Part shown: piece after piece, positions 48,176 to 55,727 of the stretch | How positions within the stretch are numbered: the stretch's first letter is position 1 | Layout of the letters: every line of letters begins with the position of its first letter | Assembly (NCBI RefSeq): GCF_900104795.1 | Contig: NZ_FNTG01000001.1 | Span: 4,588,001-4,652,000 of the forward strand | DNA from: Burkholderia sp. WP9 | GTDB lineage: Bacteria > Pseudomonadota > Gammaproteobacteria > Burkholderiales > Burkholderiaceae | DNA length: 64,000 nucleotides | Direction of reading: 5' to 3' | The notes under the pieces: model-generated | Told to the model about the DNA's origin: nothing | What the model saw: the letters and a program-made list of their open reading frames with translations, nothing else | Database searches by the model: none | Position numbers and translations under genes: made by a program

Positions 48176-48682
48176 GTGAATGTAGCTGACCTCACCGGAC
48201 TGGCGCTCGATTATTGGGTCGCCCGCAGCCTGCACGACTTCGTGCGCGAAATCCACTTTACCGATAGCGGCGAAACCGTGTCGATTCGCGGCAATGACCG
48301 CGGGCGTCCGTGGGACGGCCGTTTCACGCCGTCCACGTCGTGGGAGGCGGCGGCGGCGGTACTGGAGCGCGCGCAGCGGCTCGAGGTGCGCGAGAGAACC
48401 CACCGCGGCGCGGCTCACTGCATCGCGGAATTCGAAGGCGGGCACCGCACGGTGGAAGGGCGGGGCGACTCGTTGCGGGTCGCGCTCTTGCGGGCGTTCG
48501 TCGAAAGCCGTTTCGGCGATACCGTCGGCGATGTGCTGCACGAGGCGCAGGCGCTGACCGGCGGCCGGGCGCAGCCGATCGGCGAGCGGGAAATCGCCGG
48601 CGATCACGTGGCGGGACATTCGTTTGGGGATGCCCCCAGCCCGGACGGGCAGATCGGGGATATTCAGTCGCCGCCACGCTAA
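48176..48682 (+). CDS. DUF2591 / phage NinX-like hypothetical protein
   Basis: A 168-residue protein starting at a GTG with GGGAGAA upstream. The opening VADLTGLALDYWVARS and the middle RFTPSTSWEAAAAVLERA resemble the DUF2591 family named after phage NinX, whose role is unknown. There is no signal peptide or membrane helix. It lies 108 bp after spoT on the same strand and ahead of the tRNA-Arg pair. No other phage genes are near, so this looks like a domesticated or simply shared family member. Confidence 0.65.
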   Translation: MNVADLTGLALDYWVARSLHDFVREIHFTDSGETVSIRGNDRGRPWDGRFTPSTSWEAAAAVLERAQRLEVRERTHRGAAHCIAEFEGGHRTVEGRGDSLRVALLRAFVESRFGDTVGDVLHEAQALTGGRAQPIGEREIAGDHVAGHSFGDAPSPDGQIGDIQSPPR

Positions 48683-48771
48683 TGGCGCATGCTGCGCCGC
48701 GGCGGGAAGCTGCGAGGGCGGTGCTGCGGGGAAAAAAGGCTGAGGGACAAAGAGCTGAGCGGCAAAAACAA

Positions 48772-48795
48772 AGGGCCTTCCGATCGGAAGGCCCT
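48772..48795 (-). terminator. Terminator after the first tRNA-Arg
   Basis: A perfect 10-bp stem AGGGCCTTCC/GGAAGGCCCT with loop GATC, followed on the minus strand by TTTGTTTTT. Confidence 0.85.
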
Positions 48796-48802
48796 CTATA
48801 GG

Positions 48803-48879
48803 TGGTGCGGCTGGCAGGATTCGAACCCACGACCCCTTGGTTCGTAGCCAAGTACTCTATCCAACTGAGCTACAGCCGC
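48803..48879 (-). tRNA. tRNA-Arg (anticodon ACG), copy 1
   Basis: A 77-nt tRNA on the minus strand. The acceptor is GCGGCTG/CAGCCGC with discriminator A and encoded CCA. The anticodon loop CTACGAA gives ACG (read as ICG). Its sequence is identical to the copy 159 bp away. Confidence 0.97.
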
Positions 48880-48929
48880 ACGCTAAACGGGTGACGCTTA
48901 TTTACTGCACTGAAACTGGGTAAAACGTA

Positions 48930-48953
48930 AGGGCCTTCCAGGAGGAAGGCCCT
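48930..48953 (-). terminator. Terminator after the second tRNA-Arg
   Basis: A 10-bp stem AGGGCCTTCC/GGAAGGCCCT with loop AGGA. It is nearly the same hairpin as the one after the neighbouring tRNA copy. The following T-run is short. Confidence 0.75.
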
Positions 48954-48961
48954 CGAATAAG

Positions 48962-49038
48962 TGGTGCGGCTGGCAGGATTCGAACCCACGACCCCTTGGT
49001 TCGTAGCCAAGTACTCTATCCAACTGAGCTACAGCCGC
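48962..49038 (-). tRNA. tRNA-Arg (anticodon ACG), copy 2
   Basis: A 77-nt tRNA identical to the copy at 48803-48879, with the same CTACGAA anticodon loop and encoded CCA. Tandem identical tRNA genes with matching terminators point to local duplication. Confidence 0.97.
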
Positions 49039-49158
49039 ACGCAGAAACGAGATTATAGCAAAGGTTTTGAAAAAGGGAAGCATGTAACTGCGATTTGTCT
49101 CATAGTCGTGATCGTGTACCCTTGATAGGCAGTCGCTTGCTGCAGTTACCGGACCATC

Positions 49159-49728
49159 ATGAACAAGGCCTTTGTCAAAGAGTCGAGCGAAGAGAATGAC
49201 GACGATCTCGACGTCGCCCAGCCGGACGTTCCCGCTGGTACGAAAAACTACATCACGCCCGCCGGCTACCGGCGCATGCGCGACGAACTGCTGCATCTGA
49301 TCGACGTCGCGCGGCCGGAAGTGGTTAAGCTGGTCTCGTGGGCCGCCTCAAACGGCGATCGCTCCGAAAATGGCGATTACATCTACGGCAAACGCCGCTT
49401 GCGCGAGATCGACCGACGCATCCGTTTTCTCACCAAGCGCCTCGATCTTGCTGAAATCGTCGACAGCAGTAAGCAGGAGAACGTCGACCAGGTGTTCTTC
49501 GGCGCGGCTGTCGAGTACGCGACCGAAGATGGCGAGGTGCACACGGTGACGATTGTCGGTGTCGACGAAGTCGATCTCGATATCGGCCACGTGAGCTGGA
49601 TTTCGCCGATTGCGCGAGCGCTGCTCAAGGCAAAGATCGGCGATGCGGTGACGTTGTATACCCCTGCCGGCCCGCAGCCGATCGACATACTGGACGTCAA
49701 ATATCCTCCGCCAGATGCCGGCGGTTAG
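49159..49728 (+). CDS. greB: Transcription elongation factor GreB
   Basis: A 189-residue GreA/GreB protein. The N-terminal coiled coil (about residues 33-105) contains ITPAGYRRMRDELLHL and the tip SENGDYIYGKRRLREIDRR (core ENGDYIYGKRR), the GreB-type pattern; the C-terminal FKBP-like domain ends near DVKYP. It enters the polymerase secondary channel and stimulates cleavage of backtracked RNA. It is about 30 residues longer than E. coli GreB, because of an acidic N-terminal extension (ESSEENDDDLDVAQPD). Confidence 0.94.
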   Translation: MNKAFVKESSEENDDDLDVAQPDVPAGTKNYITPAGYRRMRDELLHLIDVARPEVVKLVSWAASNGDRSENGDYIYGKRRLREIDRRIRFLTKRLDLAEIVDSSKQENVDQVFFGAAVEYATEDGEVHTVTIVGVDEVDLDIGHVSWISPIARALLKAKIGDAVTLYTPAGPQPIDILDVKYPPPDAGG

Positions 49729-49792
49729 GCCGGGCTCCAATGCGCGGTCTATCGTGTTCTCACCAGGAACCGCGGGCGACGCGGCATAAAAA

Positions 49793-49814
49793 AAGGCGCC
49801 GCGACCGGCGCCTT
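49793..49814 (-). terminator. Terminator of the porin gene
   Basis: A 9-bp stem AAGGCGCCG/CGGCGCCTT with a four-base loop, with seven Ts on the minus strand. It may also act in the other direction for greB. Confidence 0.9.
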
Positions 49815-49840
49815 CGACACTGCGGCTACGCTACGCAGCT

Positions 49841-50986
49841 TTAGAAGCGGTGACGCAAACCTGCGGTCACAGCAATTTGCTTGTTGTTGCTCGAAGCGGC
49901 CAGACCGTTGATGTCGGCATCGACGATAGCGTTTTCGTTGACTTGCTGGTACTCGCCTTGCAGATACACGTCGGTACGCTTGGACAGCGCGTACGCGGTT
50001 TGCAGGTTGAACTGGTTCCAGTGCGGGCGCGTGCCAGCCAGGCTTGCGCGGGTGTACGTGTACGAACCGGCAATGCTGACCGCCGGCGTCAGCGCGTAAC
50101 GAGCGTTCGCTTCGAAGTTCTGGAAGTGAGCGCTGTTGTTAGCGAAGCCGATACCGCCCGTTTGACCGGATGCGCTAGCGCCGATACCGGCGAGGCTCGA
50201 CAGGTTGGTTTGCGAGTACAACAGGCCGACCGTTGCCGGGCCGAACGAGTAGTTCGCACCCGCGCCCCACGTTTGCTGACGACCCGCGAAGAACGTGTTG
50301 TCGCTCGACACCGCGCCACCCGAGTTGAACGCCGCAGCCGCGCTGGTCGCGCCGTTACTGTTCAGTTGCAGGTAAGCAGCGGCAAGGTTCAGGCCGCCCC
50401 AGTTGTACGACGCGCCCGCGCTGTAAGCGCGGTTGTTCGCGAAGCCATCGGCCTGGTTCGAGAAGCCGTACAACGCGCCGAACTTGAAGCCGCCGTAGTT
50501 CACGCTTTGGTACTTGACCGAGTTGTTGACGCGGAACGAGTTGTTCAGGTTGTCATTGTCGAACGGGTGTGCGAACTGCGTGCCGCCGTATTGCGTACCG
50601 GTCAGTGCCAGCGGGCCGACGTAGTCGACCATGCTGTCATATTGACGGCCCAGGGTGACGGAGCCGAACTGATCGCTCGTCAGGCCCACGAACGCTTGAC
50701 GACCGAATTCACGGCCACCTTGCTTGAGCGTGCCGTCATTAATGCCGAAGCCGTTTTCCAACGTGAAAATGGCCTTCAGACCACCGCCAAGATCTTCGGA
50801 ACCGCGCAGGCCCCAGCGGCTGCCGTTCACCGAGCCGCTCGTTTCCTGCCAGTTGCTGTGACCGTGCTGGTTGTTCGTATAGGTGATGCCGGCGTCGATC
50901 AAGCCATACAGCGTGACGCTGCTTTGGGCGTGAGCAGCCGTTGCGAAAACCCCCGTGAGGGCCGCGACCATGAGTGTCTTTTTCAT
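49841..50986 (-). CDS. Gram-negative trimeric porin (Burkholderia type)
   Basis: A 381-residue outer-membrane protein. Residues 1-20 are the signal peptide ending AHA before QSSVTLYG. The mature part starts with the typical QSSVTLYGLIDAGI strand, has GSRWGLRGSEDLGGGLKAIF (core WGLRGSEDLG), and ends with the aromatic AGLRHRF, required for outer-membrane assembly. A 16-stranded barrel is expected. It probably passes small hydrophilic solutes; selectivity is unknown. It is preceded by a 535-bp AT-rich region that also holds a candidate small RNA. Confidence 0.95.
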   Translation of the reverse strand: MKKTLMVAALTGVFATAAHAQSSVTLYGLIDAGITYTNNQHGHSNWQETSGSVNGSRWGLRGSEDLGGGLKAIFTLENGFGINDGTLKQGGREFGRQAFVGLTSDQFGSVTLGRQYDSMVDYVGPLALTGTQYGGTQFAHPFDNDNLNNSFRVNNSVKYQSVNYGGFKFGALYGFSNQADGFANNRAYSAGASYNWGGLNLAAAYLQLNSNGATSAAAAFNSGGAVSSDNTFFAGRQQTWGAGANYSFGPATVGLLYSQTNLSSLAGIGASASGQTGGIGFANNSAHFQNFEANARYALTPAVSIAGSYTYTRASLAGTRPHWNQFNLQTAYALSKRTDVYLQGEYQQVNENAIVDADINGLAASSNNKQIAVTAGLRHRF

Positions 50987-51401
50987 TTTGTAACTCCGAG
51001 AGCGAGAGTGGGCATGAACCCAGGCTTAAGGAGACCTTCACGCGGGCGCTGCGAGAGGCGTAATCCGAGTGAGAAGCGCGGTGAACCAAATCGCGCCGGT
51101 TTCCGGTTAGGCAGAGTGTAGAGAGACACTTCGCGAATTGGACGTTCCGATTTGCGCAATAAAGTATTACGCGTTCGGAAACGATATGCGAATGCAGTTT
51201 AAGCCTTATAAACAAAGGCTTCCGACGTTTTCGAAGGGATGGAAATTGCGTGGGGATGAACTTGCGTTGCTGATTTGCGACAGTAATCGATGCAAAAAAA
51301 CAACGCAATAATTCGTAAAAATAAGATTATTGTTGTTATCGAAATAGATGATTGTTATTTGTGTGAATAATCGAAATGGGCTGAAACGCTATACTGAAAG
51401 T

Positions 51402-51485
51402 TCTGCTTTCCGAAGCAGACTTTTTCGTTGACGAGAAAGATCTCCAAACCTTTGTCGGCGCGACTTCCCAGTCTCGCTTTTTTTT
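51402..51485 (+). ncRNA. Candidate small RNA between the porin gene and a hypothetical gene
   Basis: A CTATACT element at 51389-51395 (preceded by G), close to the sigma-S -10 consensus, has no good -35. The predicted RNA of about 84 nt begins with a 7-bp hairpin TCTGCTT/AAGCAGA, then a GAGA/TCTC hairpin. It ends with a GCGACT/AGTCTCGC stem (one bulge) followed by eight Ts (51460-51485). No reading frame with a ribosome-binding site is present. An 8-T tail and an adjacent porin gene resemble Hfq-dependent envelope small RNAs; the function is unknown. Confidence 0.5.
51460..51485 (+). terminator. Rho-independent terminator of the candidate small RNA
   Basis: A GCGACT stem pairs with AGTCTCGC (one bulged T), directly followed by a run of eight Ts on the plus strand. 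The nearest protein gene upstream on this strand is greB, about 1.7 kb away. Confidence 0.75.
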
Positions 51486-51521
51486 CGTCCGCCCGCCGCA
51501 CTCGCTAATTGGCGAATGCGA

Positions 51522-51770
51522 TCAGTGTGCCGGCGCCGTACCGTCCTGTTCGTTCCAGTTGTCCGTGGTGGAGACGCTCCAGTCCTCCATGACATACCGG
51601 CGCGCGTCCATGGGCGACGACAGGAGGTTCTGCCAATGATCGCCGTGCCACATGGGATCGAATTCGAATGCGGACGGAGTTTCGGCGAGCGGCGCGGATG
51701 CGCCGGAAGGTGTGTTCGCGTGCGAGTGGGTCAGCCAGGTCACGAGACGACGAATTTCGTTGAACAGCAT
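51522..51770 (-). CDS. Small hypothetical protein (82 aa)
   Basis: An 82-residue soluble acidic protein starting MLFNEIRRLVTWLTHSHA, with a clear AGGAG ribosome-binding site seven bases upstream on the minus strand. The C-terminal half is Asp/Trp-rich (WHGDHWQNLLSSPMD, MEDWSVSTTDNWNEQD). There are no cysteines or membrane segments. I do not recognise the family. It is flanked by the candidate small RNA and the cold-shock gene, both on the opposite strand. Confidence 0.7.
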   Translation of the reverse strand: MLFNEIRRLVTWLTHSHANTPSGASAPLAETPSAFEFDPMWHGDHWQNLLSSPMDARRYVMEDWSVSTTDNWNEQDGTAPAH

Positions 51771-52176
51771 GGCAATCTCCTAAAGCGCGTTACTACTGAC
51801 TACTGCTCTCAATCATCCCGTCGTGAATGCCATGCAGCAAGTCGGACAAACACTTACTGATAACATGGATTGTTACACCACCCGCATACCACGAAAGTTT
51901 TTCCCGTTTTAGAGCATGCTTCGCAACCGGACAAGTAATAATGACGTGTAGTTATTCGGTTTTTACTGAATAATGTAATGAGGGATTTTATTAAAATGAG
52001 GCAGCTTTATCGGGTAGCGCGATAAACGTATATGAAAATTTCGCTTGACGGAATTTCGTCGTTCCCCGTATAACGGCAATTCCGATTATCGCCCGACAGA
52101 TCCTGTCGCATGGGCAGGTGATATTCGGCATGAGTGCAATGCCCGATTTTAAAAAATCATCGAGGGAAACTGGAAA
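51771..52176. other. 406-bp intergenic stretch upstream of the cold-shock gene
   Basis: An AT-rich stretch between divergent genes. It carries the promoter of the cold-shock gene (52045-52074) and about 95 nt of its leader, and presumably the promoter of the 82-residue protein on the other strand. No gene is seen. Confidence 0.6.
52045..52074 (+). promoter_or_regulatory. Promoter of the cold-shock gene
   Basis: TTGACG at 52045-52050 and TATAAC at 52069-52074 with an 18-bp spacer. RNA would start near 52081, giving a ~96-nt 5' leader; long leaders are typical of temperature-controlled csp mRNAs. Confidence 0.7.
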
Positions 52177-52380
52177 ATGGAAACGGGTATCGTCAAATGG
52201 TTCAACGATGCTAAGGGCTTTGGCTTCATCACGTCGGATTCGGGCGGCGAAGATCTCTTCGCGCACTTTTCGGAGATTCGCGCTGACGGTTTCAAATCGC
52301 TGAAAGAAAACCAGCGCGTCTCGTTCGACGTCAAGGCGGGCCCGAAGGGCAAGCAGGCAGCGAACATCCAGCCGCTGTAA
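52177..52380 (+). CDS. Cold-shock domain protein (CspA family)
   Basis: A 67-residue single OB-fold nucleic-acid chaperone. The start [19 protein letters not shown] (core KGFGFI) supplies RNP1, and DLFAHFSEI supplies RNP2. It binds single-stranded RNA and DNA and melts secondary structure. The family has several copies per genome, and whether this one is cold-induced cannot be told; its leader and isolated position are compatible with it. A strong terminator follows 50 bases after the stop. Confidence 0.95.
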   Translation: METGIVKWFNDAKGFGFITSDSGGEDLFAHFSEIRADGFKSLKENQRVSFDVKAGPKGKQAANIQPL

Positions 52381-52430
52381 TAACCGGCTCTGCTGGTCCA
52401 TGTTTCGCCTAACAGCGCAGTGCGCGCAGG

Positions 52431-52456
52431 CCCTCGCAAAACGCGAGGGTTTTTTA
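52431..52456 (+). terminator. Terminator of the cold-shock gene
   Basis: CCCTCGC (52431-52437) pairs with GCGAGGG (52443-52449), followed by seven Ts. Confidence 0.92.
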
Positions 52457-52729
52457 TGTCGTTTGTTGTCTTTCCGCGGAAGACTGATTTGACTATCTGG
52501 TGCGGAATGATTTGAATGGCACAGAGAATCACCCAATACCTTCGGCGCAGTTCCTGGAAGTTCGCCGCGAAGAAACATAACGAGTGATCGTTTTAGTGCC
52601 GCCGCTCGCCCGCGCGAAAACAGTGTGTTCGCGCCTCGCGGGGCAAACGTAATACGATGCCGTCCGGGTCCACCGGGGCCAACTGGTGCATACTTGCCGC
52701 AAAGCCACGCGTCCAAAGTATCCTTTTCC

Positions 52730-53881
52730 ATGTCTGAACAGTTTTTGCCGGAACCGGCCCTGAATGGTCCGATCGTATTCGTCGACCTTGAAACTACTGG
52801 CGGCTCGACTGCCGAGCATCGCATCACCGAGGTCGGCGTGGTCGAAGTCGGACCTGCCGGCGTGTCGCGCTGGAGCAGTCTGGTCGACCCTCAACAACCG
52901 ATTCCCTCGTTTATCCAGCAGCTCACCGGCATCACGAATGCGATGGTGCGGGGAGCGCCGACTTTCGAGGCTATCGCCCCCGCTCTTTTTGAGCGTCTGA
53001 ACGGCAAACTGTTCGTCGCGCATAACGCCAGTTTCGACCGTGGTTTTCTGCGCGGCGAGTTTCGCCGGGTGGGGTTGGCGTTCGATCCCGATGTGCTGTG
53101 CACCGTGCGTTTGTCGCGCGCATTGTTCCCGGCCGAGAAACGCCACGGTCTCGACGCTCTGGTCGAACGCCACACGCTCGTGCCGTCTGATCGTCACCGC
53201 GCACTCGCCGACGCCGATCTGATCTGGCAATTCTGGCAGCGTCTGCACGGCCTCGTGCCGCTCGACGTACTGCGCGCCCAGATCGAGCGCAGCACGCGGC
53301 GGTATCGGCTTGCCGGCGACATCACGGAAGATCTGCTCGACACCGCGCCTGCAGGTTGTGGCGTGTATGCATTCTACGGAGACCAGGACATGCCGCTGTA
53401 TGTCGGACGAAGTGTGCGCGTGCGTCAGCGACTGCGTTCACACCTGACCGGCGAGCGGCGCTCGTCCAAAGATATCCGGCTTGCGCAACAGGTGCGGCGG
53501 GTCGAGTGGCGGGCAACCGGCGGCGAATTGGGCGCCATGCTGGCCGAGGCGCAATGGATCGCGAAGTTGCGCCCCGGCCATAACAGGGTGCCGCGTGTCG
53601 CAAAGAGCGATCCGGCGGATGCGCCCTGGCCGTTCGAGGGGCCGATCGTCTTCGAGGAGCGGGAGGAAGCGTCGCAGGCGCGCGCGTTTCATGTCGTCGA
53701 CCGTTGGCGCTATGTGGGCCATGCGGCGTCGCTCGCGGAGGCCGCCGAATTGCATGCGTCGAACGCTGAGGGAGCATTTGAACTGTCAACGTACCGCATT
53801 TTGCAAAGCCATCTTGCCCGCGGCTTGCGTGTGATGCCGCTGGGCGTATCGAGCGTGACGCCCGTGGCGAATGTAGCTTGA
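52730..53881 (+). CDS. DEDDh 3'-5' exonuclease fused to a GIY-YIG nuclease domain
   Basis: A 383-residue protein with two nuclease modules. Residues ~10-180 are a DnaQ-type exonuclease: Asp19 and Glu21 in FVDLETTGG, Asp in HNASFDRGFL, and the late His-Asp pair in HRALADADLIW. Residues ~215-300 are a GIY-YIG domain (GCGVYAFYGDQDMPLYVGRS), as in UvrC and Cho. The last ~75 residues are unassigned. Similar fusions are annotated as DNA polymerase III epsilon-like or Cho-like proteins. A role in DNA repair is likely but unproven. The ATG at 52730 is used because homology starts there. Confidence 0.9.
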   Translation: MSEQFLPEPALNGPIVFVDLETTGGSTAEHRITEVGVVEVGPAGVSRWSSLVDPQQPIPSFIQQLTGITNAMVRGAPTFEAIAPALFERLNGKLFVAHNASFDRGFLRGEFRRVGLAFDPDVLCTVRLSRALFPAEKRHGLDALVERHTLVPSDRHRALADADLIWQFWQRLHGLVPLDVLRAQIERSTRRYRLAGDITEDLLDTAPAGCGVYAFYGDQDMPLYVGRSVRVRQRLRSHLTGERRSSKDIRLAQQVRRVEWRATGGELGAMLAEAQWIAKLRPGHNRVPRVAKSDPADAPWPFEGPIVFEEREEASQARAFHVVDRWRYVGHAASLAEAAELHASNAEGAFELSTYRILQSHLARGLRVMPLGVSSVTPVANVA

Positions 53882-54030
53882 CGGAGTCAGCCGGTTGGGA
53901 ATTTGGCGGCTTCGTTGTACCTCGCTTGGTTTCCAGCCTATAGATCTCCCGCCGTTCAGGACGGACAAGTACACGCGGCCGCTGCGCCAGACTGTCAAGC
54001 TTCAGGCTGCGCGCTCCACGCCGCCACCCA

Positions 54031-54627
54031 TTAGCCCGTCGCGCCCACTCCGCCCGTTTCACACACGTGACCAAGGGCGCGAGTCAAGGCGCTCGAACGA
54101 AGCGAATCGTAGCGCGTCAGCGACTTCCAGTTGGCTAGCGATTGCGCAACGCGCGACGGACAATCCGGAGCAGCACGCAGCGGTTGCACGCGTGCAAGGC
54201 CGGCCACGAGCGATTGTGTCAGCCGGTCCAACTGCGGTCTCGTGCTGCTCGCCAGATCGGGCGCGGGGCCTTGCGGCGCTTGCGTGCTGCGCCACGACGC
54301 GAACAGGGCGTTTTGCACCTCCTTGCTGGCGTCGATCTGATCCTGAAAGAAGGCGCGGGCGAATGTAGGGTCGACGTTTGCCGCGACGGCGCGTTTTTCG
54401 ACATCGGCGAGGAGCGCTTTCTCGCGCGGCGTGTCGGTGATGTCCTGGTGATTCGCCCACTTCCAGCGCGCCACCGGTTCCGCGAGCGCGAGACGCTGCG
54501 AAGCGAGCGCAATCAGATTGGTGAGCGCAGTGTCGTCGCCATCCGCGAGAGCGGGAACTGGCGTGGATGCGAGGGTAGCGAAGAACGCGAGCGCGCATGA
54601 CGCGCCGAAGCGGTACGAACGATTCAT
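54031..54627 (-). CDS. Secreted chorismate mutase (AroQ gamma)
   Basis: A 198-residue precursor with a signal peptide ending ALA before DGDDTAL, then an all-helical AroQ-gamma domain. SQRLALAEPVARWKWANHQDI (core LAEPVARWKW) holds the active-site Arg and Lys, and FFQDQIDASKEVQNALFASW a second catalytic helix (core DQIDASKEVQ). Two cysteines (near PDCPSR and GHVC) could form the disulfide seen in the Mycobacterium tuberculosis secreted enzyme. It converts chorismate to prephenate outside the cytoplasm, where its purpose is unclear. The start is the ATG at 54627; the frame continues upstream without homology. Confidence 0.88.
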   Translation of the reverse strand: MNRSYRFGASCALAFFATLASTPVPALADGDDTALTNLIALASQRLALAEPVARWKWANHQDITDTPREKALLADVEKRAVAANVDPTFARAFFQDQIDASKEVQNALFASWRSTQAPQGPAPDLASSTRPQLDRLTQSLVAGLARVQPLRAAPDCPSRVAQSLANWKSLTRYDSLRSSALTRALGHVCETGGVGATG

Positions 54628-54944
54628 GGAGGATGGCAGTGGCCGAACGGCCGCGGAGGAAAACCAGAAGAATAGACGATGCGCCGCTCGTGCGGCGTCT
54701 CTTCGTTTTCGTGCAAAGCTAACGGCGCCGAAAGCAAACGGCGCCGGCAATGCCGACAATACTTCCGCCTGGCATCCAGAAGGCGAGCAAAAAGCATGCG
54801 CGAGCCGCTCGACCAGGCTCGTGCCAATCAGGCGGATTTACCCCGCGTCACGATATCGGGCAAAACACGAGAAACTGGACGCGTGCAAGCATTCTCCGCG
54901 CGCCGAGCGCGCGGATTCCGATGCTGCATCGCGCAACTGCACAG
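54628..54944. other. 317-bp intergenic stretch
   Basis: This lies between two minus-strand genes. A short GGCGCCG/CGGCGCC inverted repeat occurs near 54724-54750. No gene or firm promoter is seen; it should contain the promoter of the chorismate mutase gene. Confidence 0.5.
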
Positions 54945-55094
54945 TTACTTCGAATCGCACGACTTGCGTTGTTCGTCGAAAAAGGCGCGAACGTGCTCAG
55001 GCAGTTCTGCACCCAGAAACTCGACGCCAGCGGGTTCCGGATCCGGGCAAAAGACTTTATCCGGGGTCGGAACTTTCGGTGGTTTGGCATCCAT
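54945..55094 (-). CDS. Tiny hypothetical protein (49 aa)
   Basis: A 49-codon frame on the minus strand with an excellent AGGAGAAAG ribosome-binding site before the ATG at 55094. The product is Pro/Lys-rich at the start (MDAKPPKVPTPDKVF) with an acidic, amphipathic second half (LPEHVRAFFDEQRKSC) and two cysteines. Codon choice is GC-rich as in real genes. No family is recognised. A competing longer frame in another phase lacks a start signal. The acidic, Pro-containing sequence looks soluble. Confidence 0.65.
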   Translation of the reverse strand: MDAKPPKVPTPDKVFCPDPEPAGVEFLGAELPEHVRAFFDEQRKSCDSK

Positions 55095-55727
55095 GATCTT
55101 TCTCCTTTACAAACCGATTATCTGCCTCGGTCCCCGTTTTGCACTAGAACCTGATGCGGGTCACATCTTGTTTGTTGCTTTAACGGCACAGGCCAACAAT
55201 GGAACGGAATGTTTGAATAGAATTTATCGGTTCATTGTTGATGCACCGATTAGTTCGTTGCCGGTCAGACCAGTCCGCTAATTCTTCGACGTCCTTCCCA
55301 GCCTTGTCCCACGGGCGATTGAGCGCACAGCCGCGGTTTTTGTGCGGCACTCACTTTCTACTGAGTTATATCAGCCAGTAGTCGCGGATTTTGTGCGCTG
55401 CCGCATCGGCAGGATTTTCTTCTTAATGGGCCGAACGTTCGTTAATTGCCGAGCGCTTCAGTCCGGGCACATTCAGCCCTCATTGTTTCGTAAACGATCG
55501 GTTTGCGGGTTTCGTTGACGAGAAAAACACTTCTCTTGATTTGTGCGTGAATAAATCGGCCCAACGGCGCAGTGCGAATGGTGGGCTTTTGTCGTTCGCT
55601 TTTCATGTGCGTTAGGCGTGGGAGTTTTCACCGGCACCGGGTAGGCGGCTGGTTTGCCGGTGAAGTCGACTTGAACTTGGCTGAACGAAAAGCGCGGCGC
55701 TGGCTAGCGCGCACGCTTCCTTTGCAA
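55095..55727. other. 633-bp intergenic stretch
   Basis: This lies between the 49-residue gene (starting at 55094, reading left) and the end of uvrA (reading left toward 55728). It is more AT-rich than the flanks at 55150-55260 and 55400-55560. It holds a 16-base sequence (55509-55524) that also occurs in the candidate small RNA at 51423-51438, again followed by a short GAGAA/TTCTC hairpin. No protein gene with a start site is seen. Confidence 0.5.

Larger units (their letters stand above)
50987..51521. other. 535-bp intergenic stretch upstream of the porin
   Basis: AT-rich relative to its neighbours, especially 51150-51400. It should hold the porin promoter and leader on the minus strand; I cannot fix a -35/-10 pair. 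The only other structure I see is the candidate small RNA at about 51402-51485 on the plus strand. Confidence 0.6.
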
